From Planctomycetaceae bacterium (GTDB taxonomy: Bacteria; Planctomycetota; Planctomycetia; Planctomycetales; Planctomycetaceae): DNA of 14,838 nucleotides. The position numbers and the translations under genes were made by a program. Position 1 is the stretch's first letter. Each line of letters opens with the position of its first letter. Location: contig JALQWE010000025.1 of NCBI GenBank assembly GCA_023258825.1, forward strand, positions 1 through 14,838. The letters are read 5' to 3'. Under the pieces are notes generated by a model. It did no database searches, had not been told where the DNA came from, and saw only the letters and a program-made list of their open reading frames with translations. Shown here one piece after another: positions 6,482-14,657 of the stretch.

Positions 6482-8059
6482 ATGCACGATTCCAATTCAG
6501 AATTTCATTCGGAATCCGCGTTCACGTTTCACGCATTGCCATTGTCACCCAACGCCGTCCGTTTAGACTCGCGTACTCAGATTCCGCGGGAGGACAAGAC
6601 GGTGGAGCAGGATTGTTACCGAATACTGGCGGACGCCACCTACGATTGGGAGAGCTGGCTCACGAGCGACGGTGTGGTTCGATGGGTGAATCCGGCCGTC
6701 CAGCGATTCACGGGCTGGACGGTCCCCGAATGTCTGGCACTGAAGGATTATCCGCTGCCGTTGGTGCATGTGGAGGATCGGGGTCAGGTGGCGGCCCTGT
6801 TATCAGCGGGAATGCTGGGTGCCGCGGGTAATGATGTGGAATTTCGGGTGGTGCATCGGTTGGGAGGTCTGCTGAATGTGGCGGCCTCGTGGCAACCCGT
6901 GGAGATCGCCGGCTATCCGGCGGGTTTGCGTCTGAGCATTCGGGATATCTCGATGCGCAAGTCGGCCGAAAGTGCGCTGCGTGGCAGTGAATCGTTGTAT
7001 CGATCGATTGTAGCAGGTGCCTGGGAGGGGATCTGGTTGCTGGACGTCGAGGGGCGGACAGAGTTCGTGAATCAACGGATGGCTGAGCTACTGGGTTCTA
7101 CTCCGGAGCAGTTGCAGGGAGCGTGTTTGCAGGAATTTCTGGACGGGCCGATTCGCGGTGAGTTGCGTGGCGAGCGTTCTCGGGTTGAACTGCGAAACCG
7201 TCGTGGTGAGGTGATACACGTGTTCCTTTCGGCAGCTCCGCGGCGGACCGTCGAGGGTGGATTTGGTGGTTTCGTGCTGATGGCACTGGAAGAAGCCTCC
7301 GGGGGCAGGGTCGAATCCGGTGGAAGTAGCGGCACAGCAGCGGGACGCCTTGCGGATTTGAGTCGTGTTGCTGCCCAGGTGGCTCACGAAATCAACAATC
7401 CTCTGGCCAGTGTTCGCAATGCGCTGCGGCTGCTGCAGGAGGATGCCCTGAGTGGATCAGAGCGACGGGAGTTTCATCGTCTGATTGACGGAGAGATTGA
7501 ACGGATCGGCCGATTGGTGCGACGTATGCTGGATCTGGGCAGCGCTGATGCGGGGACATCTGCGGCACTGGGATCTGTAGAAGATTTTGAGGTTCATACG
7601 GAACTGCAGTCGCTGGTGAAACTCCTGGAGCCGACAGCGGAAGTTCACGGCGTTACGCTGCGGCTGGCGCCAGTGACTGCAGCCGATCGGCTAAGACTGA
7701 CGCTGGCACTGGATGAGTTTCGGCAGATCCTGTTCAACATTCTGACGAATGCTATTGAGGCCTCGGCCAACGGCGGAGAAGTCCTGGTCAGCGTCACGGA
7801 GTTGCCAGGCGGATCGGTGCAGTTGAAAATCCGGGACTCCGGGCCAGGAATCCCCGAATCCGCACAGGCACGTCTGTTTGAACCCTTCTTCACCACGCGG
7901 ACACAAAGTGAACGGAACGGTTCCTCTGTGCGCGGAATGGGACTGGCCATCTGTCGAAGCCTGGCGGATCGCCTGGGCCTGGTGATTGACTACAGCACGG
8001 CTGAGGGCAGGGGGACGGAGTTTCGGATCGAGATTCCGTCGAATCGGAGGAACACATGA
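6482..8059 (+). CDS. Soluble PAS-PAS sensor histidine kinase (NtrB/AtoS-like)
   Basis: 525 residues from the ATG at 6482. No membrane segment is seen, so it is probably a cytoplasmic sensor. One PAS domain spans about 43-165 (WVNPAVQRFTGWT 68-80, ending LSIRDISMRKSAE) and a second about 168-272 (SLYRSIVAGAWEGIW). The dimerisation/phosphotransfer helix holds VAHEINNPLASVRN with H302 as phospho-acceptor. The ATP domain has N423 (N box), DSGPGIP at 452-458 (G1), FEPFFTT at 466-472 (F box) and GMGLAI at 485-490 (G2), all intact. Its stop overlaps the regulator start by 4 bases (ATGA), so the two are cotranslated and almost certainly partners. The start is uncertain: a GTG at 6602 has GGGAGG 8 bases upstream and would give 485 residues, losing only a low-information leader before the first PAS domain. 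The signal sensed is not evident. Confidence 0.92.
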   Translation: MHDSNSEFHSESAFTFHALPLSPNAVRLDSRTQIPREDKTVEQDCYRILADATYDWESWLTSDGVVRWVNPAVQRFTGWTVPECLALKDYPLPLVHVEDRGQVAALLSAGMLGAAGNDVEFRVVHRLGGLLNVAASWQPVEIAGYPAGLRLSIRDISMRKSAESALRGSESLYRSIVAGAWEGIWLLDVEGRTEFVNQRMAELLGSTPEQLQGACLQEFLDGPIRGELRGERSRVELRNRRGEVIHVFLSAAPRRTVEGGFGGFVLMALEEASGGRVESGGSSGTAAGRLADLSRVAAQVAHEINNPLASVRNALRLLQEDALSGSERREFHRLIDGEIERIGRLVRRMLDLGSADAGTSAALGSVEDFEVHTELQSLVKLLEPTAEVHGVTLRLAPVTAADRLRLTLALDEFRQILFNILTNAIEASANGGEVLVSVTELPGGSVQLKIRDSGPGIPESAQARLFEPFFTTRTQSERNGSSVRGMGLAICRSLADRLGLVIDYSTAEGRGTEFRIEIPSNRRNT

Positions 8060-9450
8060 TGCCCGCGCGCAGACGAGAAATACTGCTGGTCGATGATGAA
8101 ACGCTTTACCGGACATCTACCGCGGCACTGCTGAGAAATTCCGGGTATCAAGTGATGACGGCGGCTTCGACCGAAGAAGCGATGCGACTGATGCGGGAAC
8201 ATCCGGCGGCGCTGGCGATGGTGGACCTGAATTTACCGGGCAACGAAAAGCTGGAGCTCCTGCGATTTCTGCGTGAGCAGTTTCCGGACGTTCCGGTGAT
8301 GGTCGTCACCGGCCACCCTTCACTCCCGACGGCCATTGCCAGTCTGCGTCTGCGTATCACCGACTATCTGCTGAAGCCGGTGAAGTACGAAGAGTTGCTG
8401 GAGGCCGTGCGGCGGGTGTTGCCGACACCGGCACTGGCCGACGTTGAACCCGTGGCTGGTCGGCCACTGGAGTTGACCAGTCGTTCGCCGGCTATGCGTC
8501 AGGTTCTGGATGTGGCTCGTCGTGTGGCACAGACAGATGTCAACATCCTGATTACGGGTGAAACCGGGACGGGTAAAGAAGTGGCGGCCCGGGAAATTCA
8601 CCGGCTCAGTCAGCGGGGCGGGCACGCCTTCCAGCCCATTGACTGTGCGGCCATACCGGAAGGTTTGCTTGAGTCGACATTGTTCGGCCACGCGCGGGGA
8701 GCCTTCACCGGCGCAGTGGGCAAACGGGAAGGACTATTAATGCAGTGTCACGGCGGAACAGCCTTTCTGGATGAAGTGGGCGAATTGCCGTTGGTGCTGC
8801 AGTCGAAATTCCTGCGAACGATTCAGAATGAATCCTTCACGCCGGTGGGCGAGAATCGTGAGATTCGCATCGACACACGATTCATTTCGGCGACCAGCCG
8901 GGATCTGGACGTGGAAATTGCTGCGGGCCGTTTTCGTCGTGACCTGTACTATCGTCTGGCCGTGATTCATCTGAAACTGCCGCCGCTCAGAGAACGTCTC
9001 GAGGATCTGGAAGCCATCACAGAAGACCTCTTCCGACAACTTTCTACACCTCAACACACAGCCATCGACTTCAGTCCAGAGGCGTGGGGCTTGTTGCGCC
9101 GCCACAACTGGCCGGGAAATGTGCGAGAGCTGCGAAATGTGGTGGAACGGGGCTTGAGTCTGGCACGGGGACGCTGGATCGAAGTGGATGATCTGCCGGC
9201 AGAAATTGTTTCCAGCAGCGGGACGGGGAACGAACATTTGACAGCCGCGGTTCTGCCCGGTGTACCCGGTGTGCTGCCGATGGATCGTGTTGCAGCAGAG
9301 CGGGAGTATCTGGTCAATCTGCTGCGGTTGTCGGGGGGAAATGTCACACAGGCCGCGGAACAGGCAGGGCTGTCGCGTCAGGGGCTGCACCGGATTCTGC
9401 AGCGGCATGGGTTGACAGCCCGGGAGTTTCGGGGCAAGGCGGGAGGATAG
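8056..9450 (+). CDS. NtrC-family sigma-54-dependent response regulator
   Basis: 464 residues in three parts. The receiver (about 7-125) has D13/D14, phospho-acceptor D57, T85 and K107. The AAA+ domain (about 137-370) has Walker A GETGTGKE (168-175), GAFTGA (215-220), Walker B AFLDE (236-240) and the NWPGNVREL sensor-2 stretch (351-359). A Fis-type helix-turn-helix is at about 418-453 (GGNVTQAAEQAGLSRQGL). The intact GAFTGA loop means it should contact sigma-54 and drive open-complex formation. The start overlaps the kinase stop; GGAGG lies 5 bases before ATG 8056 and 8 before ATG 8059, so either may be used. Phosphorylation by the upstream kinase is inferred from the overlap. A plausible target is the sigma-54-like promoter at 6295-6314, but this is an inference. 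Confidence 0.95.
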   Translation: MMPARRREILLVDDETLYRTSTAALLRNSGYQVMTAASTEEAMRLMREHPAALAMVDLNLPGNEKLELLRFLREQFPDVPVMVVTGHPSLPTAIASLRLRITDYLLKPVKYEELLEAVRRVLPTPALADVEPVAGRPLELTSRSPAMRQVLDVARRVAQTDVNILITGETGTGKEVAAREIHRLSQRGGHAFQPIDCAAIPEGLLESTLFGHARGAFTGAVGKREGLLMQCHGGTAFLDEVGELPLVLQSKFLRTIQNESFTPVGENREIRIDTRFISATSRDLDVEIAAGRFRRDLYYRLAVIHLKLPPLRERLEDLEAITEDLFRQLSTPQHTAIDFSPEAWGLLRRHNWPGNVRELRNVVERGLSLARGRWIEVDDLPAEIVSSSGTGNEHLTAAVLPGVPGVLPMDRVAAEREYLVNLLRLSGGNVTQAAEQAGLSRQGLHRILQRHGLTAREFRGKAGG

Positions 9451-9576
9451 TCAGGCAGAGCCGCCGGCGTTGCTGTTCTGCGGCCTTGCCGTTGATAGCT
9501 GAGCGACCGCCGTGTGTGGTTTGCCTGAATGGCCCTGTGCCGCAGAACCGTGCCGCCGCGCAGTTCACGATCTCGT
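9451..9576. other. Convergent spacer after the response regulator
   Basis: 126 bases between convergent genes. Two perfect inverted repeats are present: TCAGGCA/TGCCTGA (9451-9457, 9522-9528) and TTCTGCGGC/GCCGCAGAA (9476-9484, 9539-9547). They interleave rather than nest and have no T run, so they do not make a standard terminator. Confidence 0.35.
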
Positions 9577-10866
9577 TCAGATGGACTTGATCAGACTCGG
9601 GTCCGTGAGCAGCACACCGGTGGGTTCGGCATCAACGAAGCGGATGGGGCGACCGATCGGAGTGATGATTTCTTTGCGGCCATCAATACCCATCAGCGTC
9701 AGAATAGTGGCGTACAGTTCCGGGATGCTGACCGGCTGCTCCGGGACTGGTGGCTCGCCTGTGGGAAGTTCTGCCGGCGTGGCCCCGATGACAGCTGCCT
9801 TGCGAAATCCGCCACCAGCGACAACGCAGGAGAACCAGCCTGGCCAGTGATCACGTCCGCCAGCAGGATTGATGCGCGGAGTGCGTCCAAATTCGCTGAT
9901 GCACAGAACGATTGTGGATTGCAGCAGATCGCGTTGTCGCAGGTCACTCAGCAGCGTCGCCATGGCTGGATCCAGAATCCGGCATTGCGTCATATGACCT
10001 TCATGATTGGCGATGTGGGTGTCAAAGCCGGGCAGCATAACTTCCACCACGCGCACACCGGTTTCCACCAGTCGTCGTGCCACGAGGCATCCGCGTCCGA
10101 ATTCGGTGTGGCCATAGGCCGCCTGCAGCGCGGCAGGCTCCTGTTCCAGCTGAAAGGCTCGGCGTTGCTCGGATTTCATCATCTGCAGGGCACGTCCCAT
10201 GGTGTCCTGCTGCAGCACGTCTCCCGCAGCCACTCCCTGCCGCTGGACAAATTGACGACTGAGCAGGTCCAGGCCTTCAAGTCGTCGGGTCTGTCGAGCA
10301 TCGGAAACGCCGGCGTTGAGATTGGAAACTCCGGATCCCGGTTCGAAAACGCGAAATCCGTTCCAGGCATTTCCGAGATAGCCACCTTCGGGGACGGGAA
10401 TCCGTGGGGTCAGAACAACATACGGCGGCAACTGCAAATCGGGCTGCGGCAGTTCATGCGCGATGATTGCGCCGAGGGTCGGATACTTCAGAGTCGGTTC
10501 CGGGCGATAGCCGGTGCGAACAAAGGCAGCCCCGGCTTCGTGATCACCTTCTTTCGAAGTCAGCGAGCGGATCAGCAGGCACTCGTGCAGTTGTTCGGCC
10601 ATTTGCGGCATCAGGCTGGAAATGCGCGCGCCGGGTGTCGTGGTTGCAATGTCGGTGACTTCACCGCCGGAGGGCGTCCCTGGATGCGGGTCCCATGTTT
10701 CCAGCTGGCTCATACCGCCATTCATCCAGAGCACGATGAGTGATCGCGGGCGTTCCGCACCTCGCCGCTGCGCAGCACGGCTGGACATGGCCGGAAGGCA
10801 AAAGGAAACAGCTGCGGTGGTCAGTCCCTGCAGCAGGTGGCGCCGATTCAGGTTCAGTGATTCCAT
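9577..10866 (-). CDS. DUF1501 family exported protein
   Basis: 429 residues. The N-terminus NRRHLLQGLTTAAVSFCLPA has a twin-arginine (Tat) signal, R8-R9 followed by a hydrophobic run, so folded export is likely. Family motifs are clear: WMNGGMSQLETWDPHP (47-62), FDTHIANHEGH (281-291) and SEFGRTPRINPAGGRDHWP (324-342). These resemble the metal-binding segments of the alkaline phosphatase/sulfatase superfamily to which DUF1501 is distantly related, but no substrate is established. The length is normal. The gene overlaps the upstream DUF1549/DUF1553 gene by 13 bases, so translation is probably coupled, and the pair is the usual planctomycete arrangement. A joint role in the cell envelope or polymer breakdown is often guessed from this context. 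Confidence 0.93.
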   Translation of the reverse strand: MESLNLNRRHLLQGLTTAAVSFCLPAMSSRAAQRRGAERPRSLIVLWMNGGMSQLETWDPHPGTPSGGEVTDIATTTPGARISSLMPQMAEQLHECLLIRSLTSKEGDHEAGAAFVRTGYRPEPTLKYPTLGAIIAHELPQPDLQLPPYVVLTPRIPVPEGGYLGNAWNGFRVFEPGSGVSNLNAGVSDARQTRRLEGLDLLSRQFVQRQGVAAGDVLQQDTMGRALQMMKSEQRRAFQLEQEPAALQAAYGHTEFGRGCLVARRLVETGVRVVEVMLPGFDTHIANHEGHMTQCRILDPAMATLLSDLRQRDLLQSTIVLCISEFGRTPRINPAGGRDHWPGWFSCVVAGGGFRKAAVIGATPAELPTGEPPVPEQPVSIPELYATILTLMGIDGRKEIITPIGRPIRFVDAEPTGVLLTDPSLIKSI

Positions 10867-12572
10867 GCGAACTCCGGACTGTTGAACAGGGCCCAGAACA
10901 GGTCTTCCACAACCTCAGCACGCTGTTGATTGGTCAGTGGGGCAACGTCCGTGGAGTTGTGCGGGTGATGCATTCCCTGCAACTGATTGAGAAATACGTT
11001 CTGCTCATCTGCTGACGGACGCCGCGTCAGACACATCAGAAACGCATTGTCGATCAGGGAGCGATCGTCGGGTGAGAGATTCAGGATTTCAGAAGGGCCG
11101 GTGAGCAAATCCACTTTGGAAAGTTCCCGCGAGAAACGACCATTCATCTTCAGCAGTGTCTGGGAGATCGTGCCGGCCTGCGGCGTCAATTCATCTTCCC
11201 CGGCGTCTCCGTATTCCTGAACGAAGTCATTTTCAAAGGTGAGTTTCTGCAGTCGTATCAGTGGATGCGAATCCTGATGGACTCGGCGAATCCGACCTGC
11301 CTGAAACAGAGACCCGATGACCTGCTCGGGACGCAGTCGCACCAGCGGAAACACGGCCCACGCTTCTGCCTGGCGACGATAGTCCCCGTCTGATTCCCCG
11401 GAAGACGCTGAGGAACGCTGAAACGGCTCTGACATCGCGATCATGAAGATCAGAACACTCAGACGCTCACCATGCTGACGAAACTCCTGACCGAGAATAT
11501 CCAGCGCATCTTCGGCGTCCGGGTCCGGATGCGGCAAATCATCCACCGGGGTGTGCCATGGCCGACCGAACATCAGGCCCCAGATGCGATTGGCAATCGC
11601 ACGCTCAAATCGCTGGTTTTCGGGATGCGTGATCCAGTTAGCCAGACGCTGACGCAGACTACCGGACTCCGGAACCCATTCCTGATGAAACGGCACAGAG
11701 GGAGGAACAACGCGCGCGTCATCAGTTTCCCGGCCCGGCGGTGTGACCTGATACACAACCGGCTGCCGTTGTTTGTCCAGTGGCGAATCAGAAACGCCCG
11801 CCAGACTGACGTCTGCCTGACAGTACCATGCGGCAAGGCCTTCAAAATCGCGTTGTTTCCAGTGCTCATCAAAGGGATGATCGTGACACTGTGCGCAGTC
11901 CATGCGCTGGCCCAGAAATGTGCGCACCGTTCGTCCCGCAAGCTTATTCTCATCCAGTTCTTCGTTTTCCATCCTGGCAATGGTGATGAAGTTGGCGGCG
12001 GGTCGATCTGTCCAGAGTCCTTCGGCGGCGATCAGTTCCCGTGTCATCTGACTCCAGGAAGCATCCTGCTGCAGCTGCTCCGCCAACCAGTCCCGCAGTC
12101 GATCCCGGCGAAAGATAATGAACGGCCCCTGCTCGACTCCTACCAGACTGCGTGCCAATCGATCCGCAAAGTAGTTACTAAACCGCGAATCCTTCAGCAT
12201 CATGGTCAGCCATCGCTGCGGACGATTCGGCTGCTGGTCCTGTTCAAACGCCCGGATCTCTTCGAGAGAAGGAACGGCACCAAACAGCGCCAGCGAAAGT
12301 CTGCGGAACAGTGTCAGTTCATCGACCGGTCCCGCAGGAACGACCTGCTCGTCCTGCCAGCGGTTCTGAAACCATGTGTTCAGACGTGCGACGGGCTGTG
12401 ACAGATCCGGGAACTCGGTGAGATTGTCCGGTGGGCGCAAGGAGCTGGTCACGCTGCCGGCGCTGCGGAGCGCCACAGTCACCAGCAACGCCAGTACGGT
12501 CAGTGAAAACAGATGAGCCAATCGCACCACGGGAATCCTGAACAATGAGCGAAAAGCAGGCGGCCTTGCCAC
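10854..12572 (-). CDS. DUF1549 (PSCyt2) and DUF1553 (PSD1) protein, membrane anchored
   Basis: 572 residues. One hydrophobic helix at about 18-36 suggests an N-terminal membrane anchor with the rest outside the cytoplasm. DUF1549 covers about 80-285: LTLFRRLSLALFGAVPS (86-102) and CAQCHDHPFD (226-235), whose C226-x-x-C229-H230 is a c-type heme binding motif. DUF1553 covers about 305-565 (RQRLANWITHPENQRFERAIANRIW, ending LFWALFNSPEFAWNH). No separate N-terminal cytochrome (PSCyt1) domain is present. The start is a GTG at 12572 without a good ribosome site; another in-frame GTG (V15) has AGGA 5 bases upstream and would begin just before the helix. The function is unknown; a redox or heme-linked exported protein acting with the DUF1501 partner is inferred. 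Confidence 0.9.
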   Translation of the reverse strand: MARPPAFRSLFRIPVVRLAHLFSLTVLALLVTVALRSAGSVTSSLRPPDNLTEFPDLSQPVARLNTWFQNRWQDEQVVPAGPVDELTLFRRLSLALFGAVPSLEEIRAFEQDQQPNRPQRWLTMMLKDSRFSNYFADRLARSLVGVEQGPFIIFRRDRLRDWLAEQLQQDASWSQMTRELIAAEGLWTDRPAANFITIARMENEELDENKLAGRTVRTFLGQRMDCAQCHDHPFDEHWKQRDFEGLAAWYCQADVSLAGVSDSPLDKQRQPVVYQVTPPGRETDDARVVPPSVPFHQEWVPESGSLRQRLANWITHPENQRFERAIANRIWGLMFGRPWHTPVDDLPHPDPDAEDALDILGQEFRQHGERLSVLIFMIAMSEPFQRSSASSGESDGDYRRQAEAWAVFPLVRLRPEQVIGSLFQAGRIRRVHQDSHPLIRLQKLTFENDFVQEYGDAGEDELTPQAGTISQTLLKMNGRFSRELSKVDLLTGPSEILNLSPDDRSLIDNAFLMCLTRRPSADEQNVFLNQLQGMHHPHNSTDVAPLTNQQRAEVVEDLFWALFNSPEFAWNH

Positions 12573-13127
12573 AAAAACTTAGAGGAATGTCACGGCCCGA
12601 TCCGGCAGATGTCACAGGCGACAGCCCCTGATCGGTGCATTCTGATGGAGCTGAACGCTGCAGGAAAGCCGACCGACCGGTGGAGAATACCATGGCCACG
12701 GGTCGCGCGGACAATGCTGCGTGGATTCAGGCTTGCAGGCAATTGGTAGTGAACCACAATGTGCGGTAGTTCGCCAGACAAATCCATTGCCTGGAAAAAG
12801 AGTGGCCAGGAAAGTCAATTTTCCGGAAGGTTCTGCGAATAACACACCTACGCACCTGTTTCACCCGGTCGCAGTTTGCCTGTTCGGTGTTTAGACTGCC
12901 GTTTCCGGTCCTGAAAAGTCATGTGTCCACCTTGCCACAGTGATTCTTTCAGTCCCCAGTCACAATACCGGGCCCCCCCTGTTGCTCCGGTCCAGTCCTG
13001 GATCCAGCTGTCATGATTGTCTGCGATCAGATCGTTCAGCTCTTCAAAAGCAGCATTTCCTGCGATCCCCTTGTTGGCGGGGGCATCAGGCAGCGGGGTT
13101 TTTATGTGTCCGGTTCGGGGAATGCAT
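12573..13127. other. Intergenic region with no intact gene
   Basis: 555 bases between divergent genes. It should hold the promoters of both neighbours, but I find no convincing sigma-70 or sigma-54 element. CAGGCAAT (12736-12743) and ATTGCCTG (12786-12793) form a perfect 8-base inverted repeat 42 bases apart. The right half carries a minus-strand coding-like stretch described as a possible gene remnant. Confidence 0.5.
12848..13084 (-). pseudogene. Possible remnant of a planctomycete-type gene
   Basis: A minus-strand frame here reads protein-like: AAFEELNDLIADNHDSWIQD, then a segment with RYCDWGLKESLW, ending at a stop at 12848. The helix followed by a CDWGL motif reminds me of the N-terminal part of larger planctomycete secreted proteins of unknown function, from memory only. 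The fragment is about 75 residues, has no credible start or ribosome site of its own, and its upstream extension runs antisense into the next gene. It could be a decayed gene end, or chance. Confidence 0.3.
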
Positions 13128-14657
13128 ATGTCTGCCGATGACAAGACATCTGCCGCCTTACCGCTGGAAATGCCGATGGCTATGGTGCCCCGCGCCGCGG
13201 ACGACGTAAAACACCCGTGTGGATCCTCAGAGAACACCATCAGTGCACAAGCCGATGTTGCGGCCGTGGGTGAAGATTCGCCCGGAGAACGGTCAACCGG
13301 TAGCAACTCACAACGAGAAGAATTCCCCGGTGACGAACCAGCGGGCGAAAGCCGTCCGCCGGCAGCATGGTCCGTGAATCAGCTCGGACCGGGCAGGTTT
13401 CCCGGCCTGCGACGGCCGTTTCGTTCGTGCTGGTGGTGCCTGAAGTTGCTGATGGGCTGTTCCTGCCTGGTGGTTGCCCTGGCCGTGCTGGCAGCCATCC
13501 CCGGGCTGAACATCCTGACGCTGGGTTACCTTGTGGAACCACAGCGGCGTGTGGCGGTGTCGGGGAGATTGCGTGATGGCTTTCCGCTGCTCTGCATCGC
13601 GTCACGTCTGGGCACACTTGTGTTTTTCACTCTGCTGTTTTGCATTCCCATTCGGATTCAGGCCACACGCCTGAGCGATGCAATGGTCATCCTGGGTCCT
13701 GAGCATTCACGAACGCTGCAGATGCAGACGATACTCACAGGGCTGCAGTGGCTGATTGGTATTCATCTGCTGATCAGCATTCTGAATGGCTGCTCGGCTG
13801 GCTGCTTTGTGCGACCGGTGCGCAATCTGAAGTGGCTCTGGAAATCACTGTGGACGGCTACCGGACGATCGCAGTTTGTGGAAGGCCTGAACGCGATTCA
13901 GGATCTGCTGCGGCCTGTCCCGCATTTCATGATGGGACTGCGAGCCTTCTTTGGTGCTATTTGCTGGTTGGTCATTCCGACCTCCATGCTGGTCGCATAC
14001 TCGGCACCGGAACGCCGGCAACCGATCTTCGGTCTGATTTCCTTTCTTGGTGTGCTGGTGATGATCCCGGTTGCCGCCTGGTTGCCACTGCTGCAGGTTC
14101 ACCAGGCAGTGTCGGGGCGATTTCGATCGATCTTTGCTTTTCGCGAGGTGCGGCGGATCATCTGCGGCGCTCCATGGGCCTGGGCGATTTCCACCGTGAT
14201 CCTGTATGCGATGACCTTCCCGCTGTACCTTGGCAAAATTCGCCTGCCACCTCAGGATGCCCTGCTGATCCTGACCCCGTTTTTCATCCTGTTGACTTAT
14301 CCCGCGCGTATTCTGATGGCCTGGGCGTGGCATCGTGGTCACAGCCGGCCATCGCCTGTGGGCAAACTTCAGCGGCGCGCGGTGAAGTTGATCATGTTTC
14401 CCCTGCTGGCGGCCTACTGTGGATTTCTGCTGCTGACGCCGTTTGTCAGTGAGCTGGGTCGAAACGCTCCGTTTGAAAACCAGGCCTTTCTGGGACCGGT
14501 TCCGTATGCGCAGTGGCGACGAGTCAACGACAGTTCACCGCGGTCGACTCAGCCGCAGCAGCACCAGCACGACAAGGACCAGGTACACGGGAGTGCAGAT
14601 CGCGAGCGGCCAGAACAGCCCCGGCCAGATTCGAAAGATTCCGTCGGACAGCCATGA
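13128..14657 (+). CDS. Unrecognised multi-pass membrane protein (about 8 helices)
   Basis: 509 residues from the ATG at 13128, chosen because GGGGA lies 6 bases upstream; the frame opens earlier, at 13017, with no ribosome site, and ATGs at 13104 and 13122 are also possible. Residues 1 to about 95 are hydrophilic, Ser/Glu/Pro-rich and probably disordered. Eight hydrophobic segments follow, at roughly 110-133, 157-175, 200-220, 272-291, 299-323, 349-367, 378-399 and 420-437. The loop VEPQRRVAVSGRLRDGFPLL (136-155) looks like the most family-specific part. I do not recognise the family. The last 40 residues are polar (Gln, His, Asp, Arg) and are antisense to the convergent VTT gene, so the tail may be a read-on past an older stop. 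The role is unknown. Confidence 0.8.
   Translation: MSADDKTSAALPLEMPMAMVPRAADDVKHPCGSSENTISAQADVAAVGEDSPGERSTGSNSQREEFPGDEPAGESRPPAAWSVNQLGPGRFPGLRRPFRSCWWCLKLLMGCSCLVVALAVLAAIPGLNILTLGYLVEPQRRVAVSGRLRDGFPLLCIASRLGTLVFFTLLFCIPIRIQATRLSDAMVILGPEHSRTLQMQTILTGLQWLIGIHLLISILNGCSAGCFVRPVRNLKWLWKSLWTATGRSQFVEGLNAIQDLLRPVPHFMMGLRAFFGAICWLVIPTSMLVAYSAPERRQPIFGLISFLGVLVMIPVAAWLPLLQVHQAVSGRFRSIFAFREVRRIICGAPWAWAISTVILYAMTFPLYLGKIRLPPQDALLILTPFFILLTYPARILMAWAWHRGHSRPSPVGKLQRRAVKLIMFPLLAAYCGFLLLTPFVSELGRNAPFENQAFLGPVPYAQWRRVNDSSPRSTQPQQHQHDKDQVHGSADRERPEQPRPDSKDSVGQP

Noticed and set aside
9451..9576. Interleaved inverted repeats as a bidirectional terminator or pseudoknot
   Set aside because: Loops of 54 and 64 bases, no T run on either strand; matches of 7 and 9 bases could be chance.
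9529..10743. Plus-strand open frame (404 codons) antisense to the DUF1501 gene
   Set aside because: No motifs, and DUF1501 on the minus strand is unambiguous.
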